Assembly (NCBI RefSeq): GCF_030814835.1 | Contig: NZ_JAUSVS010000001.1 | Location: 315,001 to 379,000, forward strand | Length of the DNA: 64,000 bases | Direction of reading: 5' to 3' | From: Caulobacter ginsengisoli | GTDB taxonomy: Bacteria > Pseudomonadota > Alphaproteobacteria > Caulobacterales > Caulobacteraceae | In this document: piece by piece, positions 33,482-41,893 of the stretch | Layout: each line of letters starts with the position of its first letter | Numbering within the stretch: the first letter of the stretch is position 1 | Made by a program: the position numbers and the translations under genes | The notes under the pieces: model-generated | Database searches by the model: none | Seen by the model: only the letters and a program-made list of their open reading frames with translations | Told to the model about the DNA's origin: nothing

Positions 33482-34246
33482 CTACGTCTTCCCCGTCTCG
33501 TCCCGGTGCTCGACCGTCCCGCGCTCGACCTCCTCGCGGGAGAAGACCTCTTCCTGGCCGGTGTTGAGCAGTTGCTTGCCCGGCGGGTCAGGGTGGTCGG
33601 CCAGAGTCTTCTTCAGGAGCGCGGCCTGTTTGGGGTCGAGGTCGGCTTCGGCGGCGCCCAGAACTGAGTCGGGATGTATGGAGTCGGTCATGGGACCGGA
33701 ACGCGCCGCCGGGCGGCTTGATCCGCTTTCGAAGAGCTCGGCGATCTCGTCGAGGAGGGCGGCGGGGACGCTCGAGCGCGTCGCCGCCTGGCCCAGATAG
33801 GCCCAGTAGAGGAAGGCGGCCCGGCCCTGGGCGCGGGCCGGTTCGACGCCGGCGGCGGTGAGCAGGCCGGCGATGTAGGCCACCCGGCTGGTGTCGACAG
33901 CATCGACCAGGGCGGCGACCGTCATGTCCTCGGCGGCCCAGGCGCGGATGGCGCGGTCCAGGCGCCGGCGCACCCCGAAGGCCCGGCGCAGCAGGGATTT
34001 CAGGCGGTCGGGGCCGGGGGTTTCGGTCTCCAGCTCCTGGATGACCTGGTCGGTGGTTCGCTCGCGCCAACTGCCAAGCAGTTGGGCGCGGAAGTCGCCG
34101 ATATCCTTGAAATGCCAGTAGAAACTGCCCCGCGATACCTTCAGCCGCTGCGACATCGGCGCGACCTTCAGGGCCCCGGGGCCGTCATTGGCCAGGGTGC
34201 GCAGGCCGTGGCGGATCCAGCGGGATTTGGAAAGGCGGTCGCTCAT
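33482..34246 (-). CDS. TetR-family transcriptional regulator with extra C-terminal tail
   Basis: A 254-residue regulator. The N-terminal HTH is LKVAPMSQRLKVSRGSFYWH (about residues 26-45), followed by a standard ligand domain to about residue 185. The last 69 residues (from MTDSIHPDSVLGAAEADLDP) are acidic, predicted mostly disordered and not part of TetR proteins; they could be a fused separate gene. Two palindromes with ATACAC/GTGTAT symmetry lie upstream. It diverges from the membrane protein gene at 34325, its likely target. Confidence 0.87.
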   Translation of the reverse strand: MSDRLSKSRWIRHGLRTLANDGPGALKVAPMSQRLKVSRGSFYWHFKDIGDFRAQLLGSWRERTTDQVIQELETETPGPDRLKSLLRRAFGVRRRLDRAIRAWAAEDMTVAALVDAVDTSRVAYIAGLLTAAGVEPARAQGRAAFLYWAYLGQAATRSSVPAALLDEIAELFESGSSRPAARSGPMTDSIHPDSVLGAAEADLDPKQAALLKKTLADHPDPPGKQLLNTGQEEVFSREEVERGTVEHRDETGKT

Positions 34247-34257
34247 GGGGATCCACC

Positions 34258-34322
34258 ATACACTGGTGTATTGACGGCGGCCATGGCCGGGCGCAAGGTA
34301 TGAACCATACAGGAGTGTATGG
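34258..34322. promoter_or_regulatory. two TetR-type operators in the divergent promoter
   Basis: Site 1 is ATACAC-TG-GTGTAT (34258-34271) just upstream of the TetR start. Site 2 is CCATACA-GGAG-TGTATGG (34305-34322), sharing the ATACA/TGTAT halves. Site 2 contains the AGGAG ribosome-binding site of the divergent gene. A repressor here would control both genes. Confidence 0.7.
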
Positions 34323-34324
34323 TG

Positions 34325-34693
34325 ATGACCTTGCAGATGATGGCGCTGGTTGGCGCGGGCGTGATCGGGGCCGGGGTGGCGGTGGTCCACGGGGTTCTGG
34401 TGCAGCGGTTGATGGTCCGACCCTTCGTCGCCTCGGGCGCGGCGGCCAGACCGGCCGGACGGCTGGTCCCGCCGCTGCTGCAGTTCACAACCTACAACTG
34501 GCTGCTGGGCGGGGTGGCGCTGGTGGCGGCGGCGCTGTGGCTGGAGCCGCAGGCGCGGCTGGTGACGGCGGGGCTGGTGGGGAGTTCGTACCTGTTCGGG
34601 GCGGTGGGCAATTTCTGGGGGACGCGTGGGCGACATCCGGGATGGGTGCTGTACGCGGTGGCGTTGGGACTGATCGTCTACGCCGTGATCTGA
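34325..34693 (+). CDS. small multi-span membrane protein under TetR control
   Basis: A 122-residue protein with four hydrophobic stretches (MMALVGAGVIGAGVAVVHGV, NWLLGGVALVAAALWL, LVTAGLVGSSYLFGAVGNFW, VLYAVALGLIVYAVI). I prefer ATG 34325, 9 bases from AGGAG, over the ATG at 34319 which is 3 bases away. It may be an efflux or membrane-integrity protein; the family is not recognised. Confidence 0.75.
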   Translation: MTLQMMALVGAGVIGAGVAVVHGVLVQRLMVRPFVASGAAARPAGRLVPPLLQFTTYNWLLGGVALVAAALWLEPQARLVTAGLVGSSYLFGAVGNFWGTRGRHPGWVLYAVALGLIVYAVI

Positions 34694-34771
34694 GGTCTGC
34701 TTCATTTCACCCGGGTATTATTGACTTCCACGCGAAGCAGCGTAAACGCCTGCAACGCGTTGGAGCCGGTG

Positions 34772-36175
34772 ATGGACGGGACGGAGCAGACCGAAGGAGC
34801 GCCATCCTTCCAAAAAGAGGGTGGGCCGGCGGTCGAGGGGCCGCTGTGGCGCGCCTATCTGCGATTCCTGGGGCCGATGGTGCTGGCCAACATTCTTCAG
34901 GCCGCGTCCGGGACCATCAACAACATCTTCCTGGGCCAGATGCTGGGGGTCAAAGCCCTGGCGGCGGTGGCCGGGTTCTTTCCGATCCAGTTCTTCTTCA
35001 TCGCCTTCATCATCGGGCTGGGGGCCGGGGCCTCGGTGCTGGTCGGCCAAGCCTGGGGGGCGCGCGAGCCCGAGCGGATCAAGGCTGTGGCCGGCTCGGC
35101 GGGAACCGTAACCTTCCTGGCCGGGCTGATCGTGGCGGTGTTCGGCATCGTCTTCGCGCGCCAGCTCTTGATGTGGCTGGGGACGCCGGCCGACATCCTG
35201 GGCGACGCCATCGACTACGCCCATATCGTGCTGATCGCCCTGCCGGCCCTCTTCGTGTTTCTGCTGTGGACCTCGATGCTGCGGGGCGTGGGTGACACGG
35301 TCACCCCGCTGATCGCGCTGGGGGTGGCGACGGGGGTGGGGCTGGTGCTGACGCCGCTGCTCATCAAGGGCTGGCTGGGCCTGCCGCCGATGGGGGTGCG
35401 CTCGGGGGCCATCGCCAACATCGTCTCGACCCTGGTGACCCTGAGCTGGCTGGCCTGGCGGCTGCGTCGCCGTCATCACCCGCTGGCCCCGGACGGCGAG
35501 CTGCTGGCCCATCTGAAGATCGATCCGGGCCTGTTGAAACTGATCCTGCGCATCGGCCTGCCGGGCGGGGTGCAGATGATCGTGGTCTCGCTGTCGGAGG
35601 TGGCGGTGCTGTTCCTGGTCAACCGCTTCGGCTCGGCGGCGACGGCGGCCTATGGGGCGGTCAACCAGGTGATGAGCTATGTGCAGTTCCCGGCCATCTC
35701 GATCTCGATCACCGCCTCGATCCTGGCGGCCCAGGCCATCGGGGCGGGGCGGACCGAGCGGCTGGGGCCGATCACCCGCACCGGCTATCTGATGAACCTG
35801 TGTCTCACCGGCTCGCTGATCACTATCGCCTACCTGCTGAGCCGCCCCTTGATCGGGCTCTTCATCAAGAGCCCGGAGGTCACCGAGATGGCCCTGACCC
35901 TGCTGCACATCATCCTGTGGAGCACCATCATCTTCGGCCTGGCGGGGGTGACGGCGGCGGTGATGCGGGCCAGCGGCGAGGTCATGGTCCCGACCGGGAT
36001 CTCGATCTTTTCGATCGCGGCGATCCAGGTGCCGTTGTCCTGGTGGCTGAGTCTGCGTATGGGGATCAACGGGGTATGGGTAGCCTATCCCATCGCGTTC
36101 ACGGCGATGTTCGTGATGCAGGCGGCGTACTACCGGCTGGTTTGGATGCGCAAGGAAATCAAGCGGTTGATCTGA
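34772..36175 (+). CDS. MATE family efflux transporter
   Basis: A 467-residue protein with about 12 hydrophobic segments in two halves. MVLANILQAASGTINNIFLG opens the first MATE half and RIGLPGGVQMIVVSLSEVAV the second. GAGASVLVGQAWGAREPERI and the paired SILAAQAIGAGRTERLG are the usual cytoplasmic-loop motifs of this family. It exports cationic compounds by Na+ or H+ antiport. The start ATG follows GGAG. The substrate is unknown. Confidence 0.93.
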   Translation: MDGTEQTEGAPSFQKEGGPAVEGPLWRAYLRFLGPMVLANILQAASGTINNIFLGQMLGVKALAAVAGFFPIQFFFIAFIIGLGAGASVLVGQAWGAREPERIKAVAGSAGTVTFLAGLIVAVFGIVFARQLLMWLGTPADILGDAIDYAHIVLIALPALFVFLLWTSMLRGVGDTVTPLIALGVATGVGLVLTPLLIKGWLGLPPMGVRSGAIANIVSTLVTLSWLAWRLRRRHHPLAPDGELLAHLKIDPGLLKLILRIGLPGGVQMIVVSLSEVAVLFLVNRFGSAATAAYGAVNQVMSYVQFPAISISITASILAAQAIGAGRTERLGPITRTGYLMNLCLTGSLITIAYLLSRPLIGLFIKSPEVTEMALTLLHIILWSTIIFGLAGVTAAVMRASGEVMVPTGISIFSIAAIQVPLSWWLSLRMGINGVWVAYPIAFTAMFVMQAAYYRLVWMRKEIKRLI

Positions 36176-36180
36176 GGGGC

Positions 36181-37635
36181 TCAGCCCTTGAACCGCCCCC
36201 ACGGCCCGGTGATCGCCAGCGTCACCCCCGGGAAATACACGTTGACGAACATCGTCGTGCCATCCGGTGAGAAGCACACCCCCGCCAGTTCGGAATTGAC
36301 CCCGACATCGCCGGCGCCGGGCCGGGCGTTACGGCCCAGGGTGTAGATCTTCCCCTTGGGCGTCACCGCCTTGAGATAGTTGACCCCGCCGACCTTGTCC
36401 TCGCAGACCACCAGATGGCCCCAGGGCGAGACAGCGATGTTGTCGCACATGTTCATCACCTGCCGATCCCGCGGCTCGACGAAGAGCTGAAGTCGGCCGG
36501 GATGATCCTTTTCGCCGCCCTGGCCCTCGTGGGGTGAGGGACGGTAGCGCATGATCTGGCCCAGCCTCTGCGGCCCGCCGCTGGTGCAGGTGAAGAAGAT
36601 CTCGCCGCCGCCGTGGAAGAGGCCCTCGCCCCGGGCGAACCAGGCGGCGCCGGCGGCGTGGCCGCGCAGGGCCAGATCCTCGTTCGGGTTGTCGGTCCCA
36701 TCGAGGTCGATCCAGATCGTCTCGCGGCGCTGGCCCTGCGTCCAGGTCGCGCCGCTCCAGTTGCGGCTGTCGCCGCTGGGTTCGTCCTTGAAGCCCAGGG
36801 CCTGCAGCCGGCCGCCCTTGGCCAGGTCGCGGCGGTCGTTGGGCAGGAAGCGGTAGAAGAGGCCGTCCGCCTGGTCTTCGGTCAGATAGACCACGCCCGT
36901 GCGCGGATCGACGGCGGCGGCCTCGTGCTTGAACCGGCCAAGCCCGGTCAGCGGAACGGGGTCGACCAGGCCCTGGGCGCCGGCCGGAACCTCGAACACC
37001 CAGCCATGCGACTTGCCGGTCTTGTCGCCGGCGCCCTGCAGGGTTTCCTCGCAGCTCAGCCACGAGCCCCAGGGCGTCGGTCCCCCGGCGCAGTTGACCA
37101 TGGTCCCGGCCAGGGCCAGGTGCTGGTCGACGATCCGGCGGGCCTTGAGGTCGTAGGTGACGCGGGTGACGCCGCCGGGGAGCAACAGGCCCTGGGGCGT
37201 GCGGTCATAGACCCGGGCGGCGTCGGTCTTGTTGGCCAGGGCCTGGCCGGTCCCGAAGGCGCCCCTGCCCAGGTCGAGATCGGTCAGCTTGAGTTCGTGG
37301 TTGCGGGTCAGGATCACCCGGTCGCCGTCCAGGCCGAAACAGGCCATGCCGTCGAACTTGTGCGGGGTGACCAGGCCATCGCTCATGGCGTCGGTCGCCG
37401 AGGAGACCACCGTGTAGGAAAAGCCCTCCGGCAGATCGAAGACGCCGGCCGGGTCGGCCTTCAGCGGGCCGTAGGCGGTGACCTCGCTGAGATAGGGGTC
37501 GGCCTGGATCTGGGCGGCGTCGAGCTTTGGTGGCGGGGTCTGGGCCTGGGCCAGGCGGGCGAGGCCGGTGAAGGCCAGGCCCACGGCGGAGGCCGAGAGC
37601 AGGGAGCGGCGGGAGAGGGACATGCGGCGGACCAT
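36181..37635 (-). CDS. phoX: PhoX family phosphatase, Tat-exported
   Basis: A 484-residue protein with a twin-arginine signal (SLSRRSLLSASAVGLAF). DRVILTRNHELK, GGPTPWGSWLSCEETLQG, FKHEAAAVDP and YLTEDQADGLFYRFLPND are PhoX (DUF839) motifs that bind iron and calcium at the active site. PhoX releases phosphate from organic phosphates in the periplasm. An alternative start MSLSRR is 4 codons in. The regulation is not visible, and no Pho box is clear. Confidence 0.88.
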   Translation of the reverse strand: MVRRMSLSRRSLLSASAVGLAFTGLARLAQAQTPPPKLDAAQIQADPYLSEVTAYGPLKADPAGVFDLPEGFSYTVVSSATDAMSDGLVTPHKFDGMACFGLDGDRVILTRNHELKLTDLDLGRGAFGTGQALANKTDAARVYDRTPQGLLLPGGVTRVTYDLKARRIVDQHLALAGTMVNCAGGPTPWGSWLSCEETLQGAGDKTGKSHGWVFEVPAGAQGLVDPVPLTGLGRFKHEAAAVDPRTGVVYLTEDQADGLFYRFLPNDRRDLAKGGRLQALGFKDEPSGDSRNWSGATWTQGQRRETIWIDLDGTDNPNEDLALRGHAAGAAWFARGEGLFHGGGEIFFTCTSGGPQRLGQIMRYRPSPHEGQGGEKDHPGRLQLFVEPRDRQVMNMCDNIAVSPWGHLVVCEDKVGGVNYLKAVTPKGKIYTLGRNARPGAGDVGVNSELAGVCFSPDGTTMFVNVYFPGVTLAITGPWGRFKG

Positions 37636-37683
37636 GCTCTGGCCATGTGACAGGTTGCTGACGGGTAGGCCAGCCTCCCGGAG

Positions 37684-38094
37684 TCAGCGCGCCCGCATCC
37701 GATTGTTCTTCGGCATGTGCTCCACCTCGGCCAGCCCCAGCCGCTCCAGCACGGGCGGCACATAATGGGCGAAGCGGCCGCGCAGGCCCTTCTTCAGACC
37801 GTACCAGCCGCCCACGGGGTTCTCCGCCGAGCGGGCCCAGGCCTCGACCGTGCCCTCGGCGGCCGGCTTCTGTTCGTCGGCGCCGCCGAGCGGCATCCAG
37901 TCGCCGTGCGCGTGCAGCATGGCGGTCAGGTCCTCGATGCAGCGGAAGTCGTAGCGCAGCTGGGTCTTGCCGACCTGGACCACCAGCGTGGGCGGGGTGG
38001 AGGTCGGATCGTGCCAGGCCTGGTATTCCGACCCGCCGCTGGGGGTGGTCAGGGTCCAGGGGCTGGCTTCGTTACCGAGAGCGGCGGCGGTCAT
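37684..38094 (-). CDS. conserved hypothetical protein
   Basis: A 136-residue protein. PWTLTTPSGGSEYQAWHDPT through LVVQVGKTQLRYDFRCIEDL looks like a small beta-rich domain. The C-terminal half WYGLKKGLRGRFAHYVPPVL is conserved-looking and basic. It resembles an actinobacterial and proteobacterial uncharacterised family that I cannot name with certainty. It is a single gene between phoX and an O-methyltransferase gene. Confidence 0.7.
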   Translation of the reverse strand: MTAAALGNEASPWTLTTPSGGSEYQAWHDPTSTPPTLVVQVGKTQLRYDFRCIEDLTAMLHAHGDWMPLGGADEQKPAAEGTVEAWARSAENPVGGWYGLKKGLRGRFAHYVPPVLERLGLAEVEHMPKNNRMRAR

Positions 38095-38172
38095 GGGCGT
38101 CTCCGTTGTCGTCCAGCTGAGACGACAGTGAACGCCGATTTGGACCGGTCCTGGTGAACTATTTGTGGCCGC

Positions 38173-38841
38173 TCAGAGCTTGATCACCACCTCCAGCCCG
38201 CCGTCGAAGGGCAGGGTCAGACTGCGTAGGCCATTTCCGGGGTCGGCGATGTAGTCGAAGAAGTGGCGATAGGCGTGGCGGAACTGGGCGGTGTTGTCGG
38301 CCACGACCAGGGCGCCGGGCCGCAGGTGCGGGGCGATCAGCTCCAGGGCCGGGCGGGCCATCTCGGTCCAGATGTCCATCAGCACGAAGTCGACCGGGCC
38401 CTCGATGACCTTCAGAGTTTCGCGCAGGTCGCCTTCGCGCAGGTCGATGAAGGCCTCCAGGCCGGCGGCGGCGAAGTTGGCCCGGGCCTGGGCGGCCTTG
38501 GCCGGCTCGTACTCGGTGGCGATCACCGCGCCGCCGCCGTTGGCGCGCACAGCGGCGGCCAGGTAGAGGGTCGAGACGCCGAAACTGGTGCCGACCTCGA
38601 CCACCCGCCTGGCGCCCAGCGAGCGGCAGAGCAGATGGCAGAACTCGGCTTTCAAGGGTTCGAGCGCCACCAGTTTGTCGGCCATGAAGCGGTTGGCGTC
38701 GGCGTCCAGGCCGTCCCAGGAGAGATCGCCTTTCTGGGCCCGCTCGCCGAAATAGCGGAAGGTTTCGGCCTCCTGGGCCTGGCTGGCGGCATGGAGGGCG
38801 GCGATCTGGGCCTCAAGGGGCGGGTCGGCGAGGATACTCAT
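38173..38841 (-). CDS. O-methyltransferase (class I SAM-dependent)
   Basis: A 222-residue protein of the methyltransferase 3 family. VVEVGTSFGVSTLYLAAAVR is the SAM loop, VIATEYEPAKAAQARANF motif post-I and VDFVLMDIWTEM the metal-site region (DxW), with ALVVADNT near the C-terminus. Relatives methylate catechols and similar O-substrates. It diverges from the AraC regulator at 38913, which may control it. Confidence 0.88.
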   Translation of the reverse strand: MSILADPPLEAQIAALHAASQAQEAETFRYFGERAQKGDLSWDGLDADANRFMADKLVALEPLKAEFCHLLCRSLGARRVVEVGTSFGVSTLYLAAAVRANGGGAVIATEYEPAKAAQARANFAAAGLEAFIDLREGDLRETLKVIEGPVDFVLMDIWTEMARPALELIAPHLRPGALVVADNTAQFRHAYRHFFDYIADPGNGLRSLTLPFDGGLEVVIKL

Positions 38842-38912
38842 CAGCGGTTCTCCGTTTCGACCCGGAGGCTAGGCCTTCGCGAGGCGGCGCACTTGCGCTA
38901 GTCTGACGACTT

Positions 38913-39677
38913 ATGTCTCTCACGCGCCACATCTACCGCGACCCTGACGGCTATCCCGTGCGAGGCTTGGCGATGACCTTCCAGGACGGTCACCGGCTGG
39001 ATCGTCACACCCACCCGTGGGGCCAGCTGGTCTATGCGGCCAGCGGGACGATGCGAGTCTCGACGCCGGACACTGCTTGGCTGGTCCCTCCAACCCGGGC
39101 CATCTGGGCGCCGGCGGGCACGCCGCACGAGATCGAGATGCGCGGGACGGTGGCGATGCGGACTCTGTATCTGGCGTCCGATGGCGATGGCTCCCGGCTG
39201 TCCGCCTGCCGGGCCATCGAGGTCTCGCCGCTGCTGCGCGAGCTGATCCTGCACATCGTGGCCCTGCAGAGGCTGGACCTGGACGATCCGGCCCACGTCC
39301 GGCTGGAGGGGCTGCTGCTGGACCTGCTGGCGGCCAGCCAGACCGCGCCGCTGGAACTGCCCCTGCCGGCCGATTCCCGAGCCCGGGCCTTCGCCGACCG
39401 CCTGCTGGCCGAGCCCGGGGCTCGGACCGGGTTCGCGGCCCTGGCGCGGGGCTCGGGGGCGTCGCTGCGCACGCTGCAGCGGCTGTTTTTGGCTGAGACG
39501 GGACTGTCGCTGGAGGCCTGGCGGGGCCGGGCCCGGCTGCAGCAGGCGGTCGCAGCGCTCAGCCGCGGCGCCTCGGTCACCGAGACGGCGCTGGAAGCCG
39601 GCTACCAGAGCTCCAGCGCCTTCATCGCCGCTTTCAAGCGGACGTTCGGGGAAACGCCGGCGCGGTATCGGGGGTAG
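38913..39677 (+). CDS. AraC-family transcriptional regulator
   Basis: A 254-residue protein. Residues 15-100 form a cupin-like ligand pocket (HRLDRHTHPWGQLVYAASGT, then PAGTPHEIEMRG). The C-terminal pair of HTHs reads GASLRTLQRLFLAETGLSLE and VTETALEAGYQSSSAFIAAF, ending in the standard FKRTFGETPARYR. It belongs to the AraC_binding/HTH_18 type often linked to small-molecule export or catabolism. It is divergent to the O-methyltransferase gene. Confidence 0.92.
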   Translation: MSLTRHIYRDPDGYPVRGLAMTFQDGHRLDRHTHPWGQLVYAASGTMRVSTPDTAWLVPPTRAIWAPAGTPHEIEMRGTVAMRTLYLASDGDGSRLSACRAIEVSPLLRELILHIVALQRLDLDDPAHVRLEGLLLDLLAASQTAPLELPLPADSRARAFADRLLAEPGARTGFAALARGSGASLRTLQRLFLAETGLSLEAWRGRARLQQAVAALSRGASVTETALEAGYQSSSAFIAAFKRTFGETPARYRG

Positions 39678-39686
39678 GCGCCCCGC

Positions 39687-40598
39687 CTACTTGTCCGCGT
39701 CCGCCCCCGGCACCAGACCCCAGGCCCCCGCCCCGATGATGCAGGTCTTGGTCCCCGGCGGGCACAGGCCGGCCGAGCGCTGGGCATAGATCTGCTGCAC
39801 CACTTCCGGACTGGAGCGCAGAGCCTCGCCGCGCAGGCGGATGGACTCGGCCTCCCCCTTGGCGGTGGCGATCTGGGCGTCGGCGTTGGCGGTGGCGACG
39901 GCCACCTTGGCCTCGGCGGCGACGCGGTCGGCATTGGCCTTGGTGGTGGCCTGGATCGACTGGGTGATCACCTCGGGGTAGCGGATCGGGCCGATCCAGT
40001 CGAGCTGGCTGATATGGACGCCCTGCGGCTCCCACTTGGCCTGGATGCGGGTCAGGGCCTTGCGGATCACCTCCTGGCGGCCGCCCTGGTAGAGGAACTG
40101 CACCGGCACCTTCTCGGCTTCGGCGGCGATGGCGGTGCGCACGTCGTTGCGGATAGGGGTGTCGAGCAGGTCGTCGAAGCTCAGGCGCCAGCGCTTGTAG
40201 AGGGCCGGGGCGGCGCTGGGATTGACCTGCAGCACCAGCTGCACGTCGGCGGTCATGGAGAGGGCGTTGTTGTCGGCGAAGGTGATTTCTTCGTTCTCGG
40301 TCCCGCGCGCGTCGGCCTCGCGGGTATAGGTGTAGGTGCGCTCGATGACCGGGTATTCGACGAAGTGCTCGCCCAGCCCCTTGAAGTTCCATCCCGAGGG
40401 ATAGGGCTTGGGATCGACCCCGGCGGCGGTGCCCAGGGTCTTGATCTTGACCCCCACATCGCCCGGCTGGATCACCGAGCCGACCATGCCGATGCCGCAG
40501 GAGCCCAGCAGCAGGAGCAGCAGCAGGACAAGAACACCCCCGCCCCATCGGAAGGCCGATCGCATGGGATTGGAACGGCCGGGGTTTTGAGCGGTCAT
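39687..40598 (-). CDS. SPFH (prohibitin/Band 7) domain protein
   Basis: A 303-residue protein with one N-terminal membrane span (VLVLLLLLLLGSCGIGMVGS, about 21-40) and an SPFH domain starting IQPGDVGVKIKTLGTAAGVD. The C-terminal part has an Ala/Glu-rich helix (AEAKVAVATANADAQIATAK). It ends in a tail with two cysteines, CPPGTKTC, which is unusual. It starts inside the preceding small membrane gene (4-base overlap), so the two probably act together. Confidence 0.88.
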   Translation of the reverse strand: MTAQNPGRSNPMRSAFRWGGGVLVLLLLLLLGSCGIGMVGSVIQPGDVGVKIKTLGTAAGVDPKPYPSGWNFKGLGEHFVEYPVIERTYTYTREADARGTENEEITFADNNALSMTADVQLVLQVNPSAAPALYKRWRLSFDDLLDTPIRNDVRTAIAAEAEKVPVQFLYQGGRQEVIRKALTRIQAKWEPQGVHISQLDWIGPIRYPEVITQSIQATTKANADRVAAEAKVAVATANADAQIATAKGEAESIRLRGEALRSSPEVVQQIYAQRSAGLCPPGTKTCIIGAGAWGLVPGADADK

Positions 40599-40825
40599 TG
40601 GAAGGTCTTTCGCAGGTCGCGGTAGAAGATGAGGCCAAGCCAGGCCAGCAGCGCCACGCCGGCGGCGCCGGCCAGAGGCGCGGCGATCAGGCCGAGGTCC
40701 GAGCGCGAGCCCCACAGGGCCGGCACGGCAAAACGGAAGATGATCACCGCCACGACCAGCCAGCCGATGACATAGGCCACGAACTTGGCGATGCCGATGA
40801 CGGTGCGTTCGGTGTTGTCGGCCAT
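40595..40825 (-). CDS. small two-span membrane protein, partner of the SPFH gene
   Basis: A 76-residue protein with two hydrophobic segments (FVAYVIGWLVVAVIIFRFAV and IAAPLAGAAGVALLAWLGLI). I start at MADNTE (40825). Its stop overlaps the start of the SPFH gene as ATGA. No family is recognised; the tight coupling suggests it assembles with or assists the SPFH protein. Confidence 0.75.
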   Translation of the reverse strand: MADNTERTVIGIAKFVAYVIGWLVVAVIIFRFAVPALWGSRSDLGLIAAPLAGAAGVALLAWLGLIFYRDLRKTFQ

Positions 40826-40884
40826 GAGGGCCCTCGATGAGTGGGGGCCAGTGTCCGGCGATTCTGGCGTCGGCGGGAGCGGCG

Positions 40885-41766
40885 TTATGACGTTGCGCCG
40901 GCCCCGCACACCTCCCGCACACAGCCCCGCAGCCAGCGGTGCGCCGGGTCGGCGTCGAGGCGGGGGTGCCAGAGGAGGGAAAGGGGGATTTCCGGGGTTT
41001 CGAAGGGCAGGGGCAGGGTGATGAGGCCCTCGCGGAGGGTGGCGGTGTGGCGGCCCGGGACGGTGGCGATCAAGTCGGCGCCGCGGGCCAGCGCCAGGGC
41101 GGCGGCGTAGCCGCTGACGATGACGGCGATGTCGCGGACGGCGGGGGCCAGGGCCTCGTCGATCGGGCCGCCCTCCTGACCACTCAGCGAGACCAGCACA
41201 TGGCGGCCGGCGGCATAGCGGGCGGGGTCCTGCGCCAGCGGATGGCCGGGGCGGACAGCGGCGACAAAGTGGTCGCGGAACAGCAGCTGGGCGCGGACCT
41301 CCGGGCCGGTGGCGGGGCCGACCACGCCGGTCTCCAGATCGACCTCGCCAGTGCGCAGGGGCTCGGTGCTGCGGTCGGGCTTGGCCAGGAAGCGCAGGCG
41401 AGCGCCGGGCGCCTCGCGGGCCAGGCGGGCGATGAGGGCGGGGCCGAAGGTCTCCACGAATCCCTCGCGCGCCCGGATGGTGAAGGTGCGGGTCAGGCGG
41501 GTCAGATCCAGGGCTTGGACCGGGCCGAGGGCCGCCCGCGCCGCCTCGACAAGCGGCCCGACCTCGGCCCGCAGTTCCAGCGCCCGGGGCGTGGGAACCA
41601 GGCCCCGGCCGGCCCGGACCAGTAGAGGATCGCCGGTCGCCTCGCGCAGGCGGGCCAGGGTGCGGCTCATGGCCGAGGGGCTGAGCCGCAGCCGGCGGGC
41701 GGCGCCGGCCACGCTGCCGTCGGCCAGCAGCACGTCCAGGGCGGTCAGCAGGTTGAGGTCGGTCAT
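40885..41766 (-). CDS. LysR-family transcriptional regulator
   Basis: A 293-residue protein opening MTDLNLLTALDVLLADGSVA with the HTH GAARRLRLSPSAMSRTLARL, then a substrate-binding domain (GLVPTPRALELRAEVGPLVE). It diverges from the MFS gene at 41894, so it is the likely regulator of that exporter, a common LysR arrangement. No co-inducer can be inferred. Confidence 0.93.
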   Translation of the reverse strand: MTDLNLLTALDVLLADGSVAGAARRLRLSPSAMSRTLARLREATGDPLLVRAGRGLVPTPRALELRAEVGPLVEAARAALGPVQALDLTRLTRTFTIRAREGFVETFGPALIARLAREAPGARLRFLAKPDRSTEPLRTGEVDLETGVVGPATGPEVRAQLLFRDHFVAAVRPGHPLAQDPARYAAGRHVLVSLSGQEGGPIDEALAPAVRDIAVIVSGYAAALALARGADLIATVPGRHTATLREGLITLPLPFETPEIPLSLLWHPRLDADPAHRWLRGCVREVCGAGATS

Positions 41767-41893
41767 GGGCGCGAGGCTAGCATGGCGGATGGCGTTAGAC
41801 GCACGAATACAATGCGAATGGTGCGTGTTCCGCCATATCAAGCCCGCGCCTAGCGTCTGCCTGCTCCATCCGGGAGCCGAAGGAATGGGGCCG

